64,000 bases of DNA, taken from NCBI GenBank assembly GCA_017472255.1, contig JAFUQU010000011.1, forward strand, positions 248,001-312,000. Direction: 5' to 3'. This document shows positions 16,088 to 23,396 of this stretch, in pieces. The DNA comes from Clostridia bacterium (GTDB taxonomy: Bacteria; Bacillota; Clostridia; Oscillospirales; CAG-272). Below the pieces are notes generated by a model. The model had not been told where the DNA came from, did no database searches, and was given only the letters and a program-made list of their open reading frames with translations. The first letter of the stretch is position 1. Every line of letters begins with the position of its first letter. The translations under genes were made by a program, and so were the position numbers.

Positions 16088-16996
16088 TTATGCCCTCGGT
16101 CCGGTGAGAATCTTCTCACCGTCGAAGACGATGATTCCGTAGCCGCTGCCAATGCCGTTGCCCTTGTCGAGCCAATCCGCAATCGCCCGCTGAAGCGAGG
16201 TTTCCCGGGGCAGAATCGACGTGTCGCCGTTGTAATCCTTGTAGAACACCCGCCAGGCGTTGTTGAAGGTGCCCGGCGTGCATTTGCCGTCGAGGATGTC
16301 GAAATCGTCCATAAAATCGCGCAGATTGGAACCGGCGGGGAAGACATCCCGGCACTGGGGATAGATCAGCCAGGAGTCGCAGCGGAGCACCAGCTTCCCG
16401 CCCTCGGGAATCTTATAAAAATCGTAGGCGCGGCGATAGGCGTCCAGCCGGGCTTCCCGGGTCATGGGACCGGAGGAGGGAATATGGAAGTTGATGATAC
16501 GCTCGCCCCGGACGATTCTGACGCCGTGCGCCTCGTAGCAATCCCGGTCGAAGGGATTTTCCTCGAACTGGAAGCGTCCCAGCGCAAAGCGGGTCATGAG
16601 AAAATGCCGGCGGAACCAGCTGAATACGAAAGTTCCCCAGACGCCGTGCATATGCCGGCATTCGATCAGCTTATAGCGCAGGTCACACATCAGATTCACG
16701 AACAGTGCGCGGTCGATGCCCGCGGCGGCATAGCGTTCCTCCAGCCTGCGGGTGCAGGTCAGCAGGAAGTACAAATGGGCGGTATAACGGTTGAAGCCGC
16801 GCTGCTCAGCCCATTCGTTCAGGCGCTCTTCGGTGCGCTGGTTGGCGTCGTCGGCGCTGCCGATGTAATACGCCTCCATGTCGGAAAGCAGGGCGAAATC
16901 GGCGTCGGTCAGTCCTTCGCCGAAGGTGTCAAAGAAGGACGCGGCCTCCTCGGGAAAGCCGATTTCCCGCGTGATTTTGTTGATATAATTGCACAT
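16088..16996 (-). CDS. Acyltransferase-domain protein (GNAT-like, two-domain)
   Basis: 302 residues, cytosolic. 'GVWGTFVFSWFRRHFLMTRFALGRFQFE' (parts) and later 'NFHIPSSGPMTREARLDAYRRAYDF', 'LRCDSWLIYPQC' and 'NNAWRVFYKDYNGD' resemble the clostridial acyltransferase-domain proteins with an N-terminal helical part and a C-terminal GNAT-like part. Substrate and donor are unknown. The start has GGAGGCTCTTCC upstream. Its own minus-strand promoter is back to back with that of the PTS gene. Confidence 0.6.
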   Translation of the reverse strand: MCNYINKITREIGFPEEAASFFDTFGEGLTDADFALLSDMEAYYIGSADDANQRTEERLNEWAEQRGFNRYTAHLYFLLTCTRRLEERYAAAGIDRALFVNLMCDLRYKLIECRHMHGVWGTFVFSWFRRHFLMTRFALGRFQFEENPFDRDCYEAHGVRIVRGERIINFHIPSSGPMTREARLDAYRRAYDFYKIPEGGKLVLRCDSWLIYPQCRDVFPAGSNLRDFMDDFDILDGKCTPGTFNNAWRVFYKDYNGDTSILPRETSLQRAIADWLDKGNGIGSGYGIIVFDGEKILTGPRA

Positions 16997-17026
16997 GGAA
17001 GAGCCTCCGTAAATATAATTTTACAC

Positions 17027-17055
17027 ATTATATCACGCGCCGAAGGAAATGTCAA
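17027..17055 (-). promoter_or_regulatory. Sigma-A promoter of the acyltransferase-domain gene
   Basis: Minus-strand -35 TTGACA (17050-17055) and -10 TATAAT (17027-17032), spacer 17 bp: a full consensus promoter. Confidence 0.8.
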
Positions 17056-17086
17056 GGGGGACGTATAATAATGTTGAAATTGCCGA

Positions 17087-17115
17087 TTGACAGACCGGGC
17101 GTCCGGTGGTAAAAT
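17087..17115 (+). promoter_or_regulatory. Sigma-A promoter of the PTS IIC gene
   Basis: -35 TTGACA (17087-17092) and -10 TAAAAT (17110-17115), spacer 17 bp, diverging from the promoter at 17027-17055. It overlaps a CCGGGCGTCCGG inverted repeat in the spacer. Confidence 0.75.
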
Positions 17116-17148
17116 AAAGTAAAGTAAAATGACAGAAAGGAACCTGTT

Positions 17149-18210
17149 ATGTCAAAATTCAAGGAATTTCTCAAACGCAAGGGCGTGGTGATCTCGGCGA
17201 AGACCTACTTCATCGACGCCATGGGCGCTATGGCGCAGGGCTTGTTCTGCTCGCTGCTCATCGGCACCATCATCGATACGCTGGGCACACAGCTGCATCT
17301 GCCGTTTCTGAACGAAATCGGCGGCTACGCGAAGGCCATGTCGGGGCCTGCCATGGCGGTGGCCATCGGTTACGCGCTGAAATGTCCGCCGCTGGTGCTG
17401 TTCTCGCTGCTGGCGGTTGGAAGCGCGGCGAACGGTCTGGGCGGTGCGGGAGGCCCTCTGGCGGTGCTGTTTATCGCCATCATCGCAGCGGAAATTGGCA
17501 AGATTGTGTCAAAGGAAACGAAAATCGATATTCTCGTAACTCCGCTTGTGACCATCAGCATTGGCGTGGCGCTGTCCGCATTGATCGCGCCCCCCATCGG
17601 TGAAGCGGCACGCTCCATCGGCTATTTCATCATGTGGGCGACCGAGCTTCAGCCCTTCCTCATGGGCGTGATTGTGTCGGTTGTGGTGGGCATTTTGCTG
17701 ACGCTGCCGGTATCGTCGGCGGCGATCTGCCACTCCTTTGGTTTGATAGGACTGGCGGGCGGCGCGGCTGTGGCAGGCTGCTGCGCGCAGATGATCGGCT
17801 TTGCGGTGATCTCCTTCCGAGACAACCGCTGGGGCGGGCTTGTGTCCCAGGGTCTGGGAACGTCCATGCTGCAAATGGGCAATATTGTGCGAAAGCCGCA
17901 GATCTGGATTGCACCCACGTTGGCGTCGGCGATCACCGGTCCGCTGGCAACCTGCCTGTTCAAGCTGGAGATGAACGGCGCGGCGATTTCGTCGGGCATG
18001 GGCACCTGCGGCATGGTGGGACCGATCGGCGTATGGTCGGGCTGGATGGCGGACATCGCTTCCGGCGCGAAGGCTGGCATCACGGCGCTGGATTGGGTCG
18101 GGCTGGTGTTGATCTGCATCATTCTCCCGGCGCTGCTCAGTCTGGCGATTGACGCGCTCTGCCGCAAGCTTCGCTGGTACGGCGACGGCGATATGAAGCT
18201 GGAAGGGTGA
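17149..18210 (+). CDS. PTS transporter subunit IIC-like membrane protein
   Basis: 353 residues with about ten hydrophobic segments. 'KRKGVVISAKTYFIDAMGAMAQGLFCSLLIGTII' (parts), 'GYALKCPPLVLFSL', 'AAEIGKIVSKETKIDILVTPLVT' and 'CATCLFKLEMNGAAISSGMGTCGMVGPIG' type segments match the PTS_EIIC_2 family. This family occurs as stand-alone IIC-like proteins without EIIA or EIIB partners, as here, so classical phosphotransfer transport is unproven. The substrate is unknown. Start after GAAAGGAACC. Own promoter and terminator. Confidence 0.8.
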   Translation: MSKFKEFLKRKGVVISAKTYFIDAMGAMAQGLFCSLLIGTIIDTLGTQLHLPFLNEIGGYAKAMSGPAMAVAIGYALKCPPLVLFSLLAVGSAANGLGGAGGPLAVLFIAIIAAEIGKIVSKETKIDILVTPLVTISIGVALSALIAPPIGEAARSIGYFIMWATELQPFLMGVIVSVVVGILLTLPVSSAAICHSFGLIGLAGGAAVAGCCAQMIGFAVISFRDNRWGGLVSQGLGTSMLQMGNIVRKPQIWIAPTLASAITGPLATCLFKLEMNGAAISSGMGTCGMVGPIGVWSGWMADIASGAKAGITALDWVGLVLICIILPALLSLAIDALCRKLRWYGDGDMKLEG

Positions 18211-18217
18211 ATAAACA

Positions 18218-18251
18218 ATGGGGCGAGATATTATCGCCCCATTATATTTTT
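18218..18251 (+). terminator. Terminator of the PTS IIC gene
   Basis: Stem ATGGGGCGA/TCGCCCCAT (18218-18226 with 18234-18242) followed by TATATTTTT. Confidence 0.9.
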
Positions 18252-18291
18252 GCGTGTGTTTTTCGCAAGATAATGCTTTATGGAGAAATCC

Positions 18292-18630
18292 CTACTTCAA
18301 CGAACGCATCGCCGATTTTGCAGTGCGGAGAATTTCGCAGAGCGCGCGTTTTTCGGCGTCGGAACAGTCTGCCAGCACGTCGTCGATCATGGCGAAGGTT
18401 ACGTGCGCGCTTCGGATGAGATTGCCATAAGCCAGTTCATCCAGCGTAGCGTCAAGGGCGTTGGCAATGGCAATCAGCGTGGGAAGGCTCACCTTGGTTG
18501 CGCCGCGTTCAATGTGCGATATGTTGGACGGTTCAATGCCGGATAATTCTACCAGACGCGCCTGCGTTAGGCCTATTGCGGTACGCTTATCACGGATTCG
18601 TTCACCAATCGCCGTATAATTAATAGACAT
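18292..18630 (-). CDS. XRE-family helix-turn-helix regulator
   Basis: 112 residues. The HTH_3 domain covers residues 8-62: 'IGERIRDKRTAIGLTQARLVELSG' then the recognition helix 'EPSNISHIERGATKVSLPTLIAIANALDA' (parts). A C-terminal helical tail follows. Start after GAGGTGATATC. It is divergent from a decayed SLOG-fold gene, with two palindromic operator copies between them, so it very likely represses both its own promoter and the divergent one. Confidence 0.9.
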   Translation of the reverse strand: MSINYTAIGERIRDKRTAIGLTQARLVELSGIEPSNISHIERGATKVSLPTLIAIANALDATLDELAYGNLIRSAHVTFAMIDDVLADCSDAEKRALCEILRTAKSAMRSLK

Positions 18631-18662
18631 GATATCACCTCAAAAAAATTTTCTAAAATATA

Positions 18663-18691
18663 TTGTATATCCTAATCGGATATGATAAAAT
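18663..18691 (+). promoter_or_regulatory. Promoter toward the SLOG remnant
   Basis: -35 TTGTAT (18663-18668) and -10 TAAAAT (18686-18691), spacer 17 bp. One operator copy fills its spacer and the other covers the expected transcription start. On the minus strand, TACAAT (18662-18667) could be the -10 of the XRE gene. Confidence 0.5.
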
Positions 18692-18715
18692 AATGTATAT
18701 ATCCGATTAGGATAT
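18667..18715. promoter_or_regulatory. Paired palindromic operators
   Basis: A perfect 17-bp inverted repeat (18667-18683 and 18699-18715) with a 15-bp spacer. Each arm is itself a dyad ATATCC-N5-GGATAT. The position over two divergent promoters next to an XRE gene indicates autorepression. Confidence 0.8.
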
Positions 18716-18743
18716 GTATTAATTTTATTAAGAAGTTTTTTGC

Positions 18744-18970
18744 ATGGAAGGAAATTTTGATACATATAATATTTTTAATACGGGTATGGCACTCGGAACG
18801 CAGGACGCGCATTGCTCAAAGGCACAATGGTGGATGATTCCTCGCACGTTGTCGCGGTCTGGGATGGTTCGATGAGCGGCACAGGGCAGACCGTGCTGTA
18901 TGCCATGCAAAAATGGCGCCCCATTACGGCAATCGATCCGCGAACGCTGAAAATCTCCCGGCTTTATTAA
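18744..18970 (+). pseudogene. Remnant of a SLOG/DUF1273-like gene
   Basis: No intact frame is present. Frame 1 from 18744 gives a stretch containing 'NTGMALGTQDA', matching the SLOG glycine motif 'GMALG.D', and then runs out of homology. A second frame then reads 'MVDDSSHVVAVWDGSMSG' followed by 'GQTVLYAMQKWRPITAIDP', the C-terminal half of the same fold ('MVD.S...AVWDG..SGT...YA...G.P...IDP'), ending in TAA at 18968-18970. The N-terminal 'GHR' part and the middle are missing. I infer a deletion plus frameshift. A 106-residue antisense frame here is not credible. Confidence 0.6.
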
Positions 18971-19041
18971 AATTTGACTCCGTATTCGCGCATTTACGCG
19001 AAATCTTCCCCCGATTTTGCAGAAATTATATACATTAACAA

Positions 19042-19070
19042 TTGACATTGCGCGCCGAAAATGCTATAAT
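19042..19070 (+). promoter_or_regulatory. Consensus sigma-A promoter of asd
   Basis: -35 TTGACA (19042-19047), -10 TATAAT (19065-19070), spacer 17 bp: perfect consensus. Confidence 0.88.
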
Positions 19071-19116
19071 AATATATCAACCATAATTACACCCACAATA
19101 TCGGAGGTATACAATC

Positions 19117-20202
19117 ATGTCAAACAAACTTCGTGCCGGCATCATCGGCGCAACGGGCATGGTCGGTCAGCGGTTCATTACGCTCATCGCCGATCACCCT
19201 TATTTCGAAATCGCGGCGCTTATCGCAAGCCCCCGCAGCGCAGGCAAAACCTATGAAGAAGCCCTCGGCGGACGCTGGAAGCTCTCTGAGCCGATGCCTG
19301 AGCTGGTTAAAAATATGGTCGTTATCGACTCGTCTAAAATCGACGAGGTCGCACAAAAGGTTGATTTTGTGTTCTGCGCTGTCGATATGAAGAAGGACGA
19401 AATCCTCGCCCTCGAAGAAGCATACGCCAAGGCGGAAATCCCCGTCGTTTCCAACAACTCCGCCAACCGCTGGACGCCCGACGTTCCCATGGTTATCCCG
19501 GAAATCAACCCCGACCACCTGTCCGTCATCGAACATCAGCGCAAGCGTCTGGGCACCAAGCGCGGCTTCATCGCCGTTAAGCCCAACTGCTCCATCCAGA
19601 GCTATGTTCCCGCCCTCACCCCCCTGCTGAAATTCGGTCCCATCGAGGTCGTCGCCACCACCTATCAGGCGATTTCCGGCGCGGGCAAGACCTTCCGCGA
19701 GTGGCCGGAAATGATGGACAACGTCATCCCCTATATCGGCGGCGAGGAGCAGAAATCCGAGGAGGAGCCGCTGAAAATCTGGGGTCACGTCGAGAACGGC
19801 GCCATCGTTAAATCCGCCGCTCCCCTGATCACCACCCAGTGTATCCGCGTTCCCGTCACCGACGGTCACACCGCCGCTGTCTTTGTTCGCTTTGCCAATA
19901 AGCCCACTAAGGAGCAGATTCTGGAAGCATGGGCGAACTATTCCGGCAAGCCCCAGGAGCTGGAGCTGCCCCACGCCCCCAAGCAGTTCATCCACTATTT
20001 CGAGGAAGACAATCGTCCCCAGGTTCAGCTTGACCGCAACCTCGAGGGCGGCATGGCTATCTCCGTGGGACGTCTGCGCGAGGATACATTGTTCGATTAT
20101 AAGTTCGTCGGTCTGTCCCATAACACCCTGCGCGGCGCTGCCGGCGGCGCAGTGGAAATCGCCGAACTGCTCTACCGCGAAGGCTATCTTACCGCGAAAT
20201 AA
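19117..20202 (+). CDS. asd: Aspartate-semialdehyde dehydrogenase
   Basis: 361 residues. It reduces aspartyl-4-phosphate to aspartate semialdehyde for lysine, diaminopimelate, threonine and methionine synthesis. The NADP-binding 'AGIIGATGMVGQRFI' (residues 7-21), active-site 'KPNCSIQ' (Cys158), 'TYQAISGAGKTF' and 'CIRVPVTDGHTAAVFV' (catalytic His region) place it in the archaeal/fungal-type Asd branch, which is also found in Clostridia. GGAGGT precedes the start by 8 bases. A strong consensus promoter suggests high expression. A kinase gene follows 20 bp later and is probably co-transcribed. Confidence 0.94.
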   Translation: MSNKLRAGIIGATGMVGQRFITLIADHPYFEIAALIASPRSAGKTYEEALGGRWKLSEPMPELVKNMVVIDSSKIDEVAQKVDFVFCAVDMKKDEILALEEAYAKAEIPVVSNNSANRWTPDVPMVIPEINPDHLSVIEHQRKRLGTKRGFIAVKPNCSIQSYVPALTPLLKFGPIEVVATTYQAISGAGKTFREWPEMMDNVIPYIGGEEQKSEEEPLKIWGHVENGAIVKSAAPLITTQCIRVPVTDGHTAAVFVRFANKPTKEQILEAWANYSGKPQELELPHAPKQFIHYFEEDNRPQVQLDRNLEGGMAISVGRLREDTLFDYKFVGLSHNTLRGAAGGAVEIAELLYREGYLTAK

Positions 20203-20222
20203 GCGAAATCATCCGTGGCAAA

Positions 20223-20963
20223 ATGAACTTCCCCGAAGAAATTGCGCGGCTCATCGGAAGCGCCCCGCTGCATGATTGCAGCGGGCGTTCCGCCGCGCAG
20301 ACATTCCGCACGGCGAACGGGCTTTATCTGAAAATCGGCGACGCCGGAACCCTCGCAAAACAGGCATCCATGTCCGCTTTTCTGGCAGAACACCATATGG
20401 CGGCGGAGGTGCTGGCTTACGTCAGCGCCGACCGCGACTATATGCTGACCCGAAGCCTTCCCGGTGCCGACGGCACCGCCCCCGAACATCTCGCCGACCC
20501 AAGACGCCTCTGCCGCACGCTTGCTCAAAGCCTGCGCGCCCTGCATGAACTTCCGAAGGACGGCTGTCCCCGGCGGGACGTGAATGGGGAAGCGCTGACC
20601 TTCATCGGCGAATCCGTGACCCCTAATCCCGACTATATCGATTGCCTTGCCCTCGGCGGGCTGACGTTCCCCGACCCGCAGACCTTCGCCGAATGCTGCC
20701 AACGGACGCTCAAAAACGACGCAGTCATCCACGGCGACGCCTGTCTGCCTAATATTATGATGAAGGATTTCGCCTTCACCGGCTTCATCGATGTCGGCGA
20801 CGGCGGAATCGGCGATCGGCACTTCGACCTGTTTTGGTCAATCTGGTCGCTGGCACATAACCTGCACACCGACGAGTGGCGGGAGTATTTCCTCGACTGC
20901 TACGGCAGAGACGCAATCGACAACGAACGCCTGAAATTATGCGGCATTCTGTCCTCTCTATAA
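20223..20963 (+). CDS. APH(3')-like phosphotransferase
   Basis: 246 residues. 'VIHGDACLPNIMM' (about residues 168-180) is the kinase catalytic loop of aminoglycoside 3'-phosphotransferases, and 'GFIDVGDGGIGDRHFDLF' is the following metal-binding segment. The N-terminal lobe has 'GLYLKIGD' with the ATP-contacting Lys. The resemblance to APH(3') is strong around the active site, yet the protein is shorter than the usual 260-270 residues and sits with asd, not on a mobile element. It could be a housekeeping small-molecule kinase or an intrinsic resistance determinant. The sequence alone does not settle this. Confidence 0.75.
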   Translation: MNFPEEIARLIGSAPLHDCSGRSAAQTFRTANGLYLKIGDAGTLAKQASMSAFLAEHHMAAEVLAYVSADRDYMLTRSLPGADGTAPEHLADPRRLCRTLAQSLRALHELPKDGCPRRDVNGEALTFIGESVTPNPDYIDCLALGGLTFPDPQTFAECCQRTLKNDAVIHGDACLPNIMMKDFAFTGFIDVGDGGIGDRHFDLFWSIWSLAHNLHTDEWREYFLDCYGRDAIDNERLKLCGILSSL

Positions 20964-20997
20964 ATTTGTAATAACAGATTCTTAAAAAACAAACAAA

Positions 20998-21066
20998 TTT
21001 GCACAACCTAAGCCGCCGGAATGGAGCGGGGCCATGCAGGCGGCGCATCCCTATAGCCCAAGCGTA
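20998..21066. repeat. Degenerate GC-rich inverted-repeat remnant
   Basis: 'AACCTAAGCCGCC' near 21006-21018 and 'GGCGGCGCATCCCTATAG' near 21040-21057 recall the ends of the inverted-repeat element at 62880-62986. The core is lost. The rest of 20964-21248 has no credible gene. Confidence 0.35.
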
Positions 21067-21139
21067 TCGCACAAATGAACGTTCGCACAAACTAAATTAG
21101 TGCGTGCTATGTTCGCTGTCGCGAACATAAAAATCCCAT

Positions 21140-21210
21140 GTATAAAGCTTTTGCGGAGCCTTTTCTACGCCCTCGCAGAGCGAGGGCATGAAAAGCGACC
21201 GTAACCCCTT
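21140..21210 (+). repeat. Dispersed intergenic repeat, short copy
   Basis: Starts near TATAAAGCTTTTGC, passes through GCCTTTTCTACGCCCTCGC, and includes the hairpin GCCCTCGC/GCGAGGGC and then AAAAGCG. It matches the 3' third of the longer copies at 24650-24920 and 53616-53885. It lies 40 bp upstream of purD. Confidence 0.75.
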
Positions 21211-21248
21211 AACTATCAAATCTGAAGCCCAAAAAAAGAGGTACCAAC

Positions 21249-22517
21249 ATGAAACAATCTATCTTAATCGTCGGCGGCGGCGGACGAGAGCACGCTATCG
21301 CCGCAAAGCTGCATGAATCGCCGAACTGCGGGAAGCTTTACTGCGCACCCGGAAATGGCGGAACTGCGGCAATTGCTGAAAATCTGCCCATTAAGGCTAC
21401 TGATATTGACGGCGTTGTCAAGGCCGCAAAGGAATTAAAGATTGACCTCGTTTTCGTCGCGCCTGACGACCCGCTGGTGCTGGGTATGGTGGATCGCCTC
21501 GAAGCCGAGGGCATTCGCGCTTTTGGTCCCCGCGCCAACGCTGCCATTATCGAGGGAAGCAAGGTCTTCTCTAAGAATCTTATGAAGAAGTACGGCATTC
21601 CTACCGCGGGCTACGAGGTTTTCGATAACTCCGCGGACGCCATCGCCTATATTAAGGCGCAGAATTCTTTCCCCACCGTTATCAAGGCAGAGGGTCTCGC
21701 GCTGGGTAAGGGCGTTATCATCGCCGAGGATCTGGCAGCCGCAGAAGCGGGCGTCCACGAGATTATGGACGATAAAATCTTCGGCGCGTCCGGCAACCGC
21801 GTGGTCATCGAGGAATTCCTCACCGGCCCCGAAGTCTCCGTCCTCGCCTTCACCGACGGCAAAACCGTCGTTCCCATGGTTTCCGCACAGGATCATAAGC
21901 GCGCCTACGACAACGATAAAGGCCCCAATACCGGCGGTATGGGCACTTTCTCCCCCAGCCGAATCTACTCGGACAAGCTGGCCGAAACCTGCATGGAAAT
22001 CATCTTCCGCCCCACCATCGAGGCGATGCGCGCCGAGGGCAGACCCTTCAAGGGCGTGCTCTACTTCGGTCTAATGATCACCAACAAGGGTCCGAAGGTC
22101 ATCGAATACAACGCCCGCTTCGGCGATCCCGAAACCCAGGTCGTTCTGCCCAGACTGAAAACCGATCTGCTGGACATCATCAACGCCGTTATCGACGAGA
22201 AGCTGGACGAGCTGACCATCGAATGGGAAAATAACGCCTGCGTATGCGTGGTGGCAGCTTCCGGCGGCTATCCCGTGAAATACGAAAAGGGCTATCCCAT
22301 CGAAGGACTGGATTGGTTCGACGGCAGGGACGACTACATGGTCTACCACGCCGGAACCGACGTGAAGGACGGTCAGCTGGTCACTTCCGGCGGGCGCGTG
22401 CTGGGCGTAACCGCCAAGGGCGCAAATCTCGATGAAGCAATCAAGAAGGCGTATGCCGCCGTGGAACACGTGCATTTCAAGGATATGCACTTCCGCCGCG
22501 ACATCGGCGTGAAATAA
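21249..22517 (+). CDS. purD: Phosphoribosylamine-glycine ligase
   Basis: 422 residues. ATP-dependent GAR synthetase of purine biosynthesis. 'ILIVGGGGREHAIAAKL' (N-terminal domain), 'FGPRANAAIIEGSKVFSKNLM', 'VIKAEGLALGKGVIIAED' (ATP-grasp), 'QDHKRAYDNDKGPNTGGMG' and 'IEYNARFGDPETQVVLPRL' (metal ligands Glu/Asn) are all canonical, and the length is standard. Start after AAAAGAGGTACC. The other pur genes are not in the window. It shares one base with the RpiR gene downstream. No promoter with good boxes was found; the upstream space is filled by repeat sequence. Confidence 0.95.
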   Translation: MKQSILIVGGGGREHAIAAKLHESPNCGKLYCAPGNGGTAAIAENLPIKATDIDGVVKAAKELKIDLVFVAPDDPLVLGMVDRLEAEGIRAFGPRANAAIIEGSKVFSKNLMKKYGIPTAGYEVFDNSADAIAYIKAQNSFPTVIKAEGLALGKGVIIAEDLAAAEAGVHEIMDDKIFGASGNRVVIEEFLTGPEVSVLAFTDGKTVVPMVSAQDHKRAYDNDKGPNTGGMGTFSPSRIYSDKLAETCMEIIFRPTIEAMRAEGRPFKGVLYFGLMITNKGPKVIEYNARFGDPETQVVLPRLKTDLLDIINAVIDEKLDELTIEWENNACVCVVAASGGYPVKYEKGYPIEGLDWFDGRDDYMVYHAGTDVKDGQLVTSGGRVLGVTAKGANLDEAIKKAYAAVEHVHFKDMHFRRDIGVK

Positions 22518-23395
22518 TGGTGGAAAAGAATACCGATCTGCTGCGCATGATTCAGCAGAAGCTGCCCACCTTCTCCAAAGGACAGCGGCAGATCGCTTCG
22601 TATATGCTGGAGCATTACGACAAGGCGGCCTACATGACCGCCGCAAAGCTGGGCGCGCTGGTGGGCGTATCCGAGTCCACGGTGGTGCGGTTCGCGCTGG
22701 AGCTGGGCTTCGAAGGCTACCCCGACCTCCAGCATTCGCTTCAGGAGCTGATCCGCTCCAAGCTGACCACATTGCAGCGCATCGAAATCACCAACGACCG
22801 CATCGGCGACGCCGATCTGCTGGAAAAGGTGCTCAATCAGGACATCGACAAAATCAAGCACACGCTGGACGAAATCGACCGGGACAGCTTCAACTCGGCG
22901 GTGGACGCGCTGGTGGATGCGCGGATGATCTATATCATCGGTATGCGTTCATCGTCCTCCCTTGCCAGCTTTATGTATTTCTACCTGAATCTGATCTTCC
23001 CCCATGTCCGCCTGGTGCGCACCACCAGCGGCTCGGAGGTCTTTGAGCAGATTCTGCGAATCAGCAAGGAGGACGTGATGATCGGCATCAGCTTCCCCCG
23101 CTACTCCAAACGCATCATCAACGCGCTGGAATACGCGAAAAAGCAGGGCGCTCACGTTATCACTATCACCGACAGCGCCGCTTCGCCCATCGCACCCATG
23201 GCGGACGATCTGCTGCTCGCCAAGAGCGATATGGCGTCCTTCGTGGATTCGCTGGTGGCGCCGCTGTCTATCATCAACGCGCTGATCGTCGCCATCGGCA
23301 AAAAGAAGCAGTACGAAATCGCCGACACCTTCGAAAAGCTGGAAAATATCTGGGACGAGTACGACGTGTACGAAAAATCCCATGACGAGGACTGA
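22517..23395 (+). CDS. MurR/RpiR family transcriptional regulator
   Basis: 292 residues. The N-terminal HTH_6 domain (1-80) has 'FSKGQRQIASYMLEHYDKAAYMTAAKLGALVGVSESTVVRFALELGFEGYPD' (seen in parts). The C-terminal SIS sugar-phosphate isomerase domain (about 110-245) has 'MIYIIGMRSSSSLASF' and 'VMIGISFPRYSKRIINALEYAKKQGAHVITITDS' (parts). The effector is probably a phosphosugar. The family usually controls sugar or cell-wall-sugar catabolism, yet the neighbours here are purD and a flavoprotein, so the target is not evident. Confidence 0.92.
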   Translation: MVEKNTDLLRMIQQKLPTFSKGQRQIASYMLEHYDKAAYMTAAKLGALVGVSESTVVRFALELGFEGYPDLQHSLQELIRSKLTTLQRIEITNDRIGDADLLEKVLNQDIDKIKHTLDEIDRDSFNSAVDALVDARMIYIIGMRSSSSLASFMYFYLNLIFPHVRLVRTTSGSEVFEQILRISKEDVMIGISFPRYSKRIINALEYAKKQGAHVITITDSAASPIAPMADDLLLAKSDMASFVDSLVAPLSIINALIVAIGKKKQYEIADTFEKLENIWDEYDVYEKSHDED

Positions 23396-23396
23396 T

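Noticed and set aside
18728..19048. A 106-residue minus-strand frame upstream of asd
   Set aside because: No ribosome site or family motif. The plus strand here holds two frames that match the two halves of a SLOG protein, so this is a pseudogene region.
20964..21248. Possible small gene upstream of purD
   Set aside because: The sequence is made of repeat remnants and hairpins; no frame has a ribosome site with a plausible protein.
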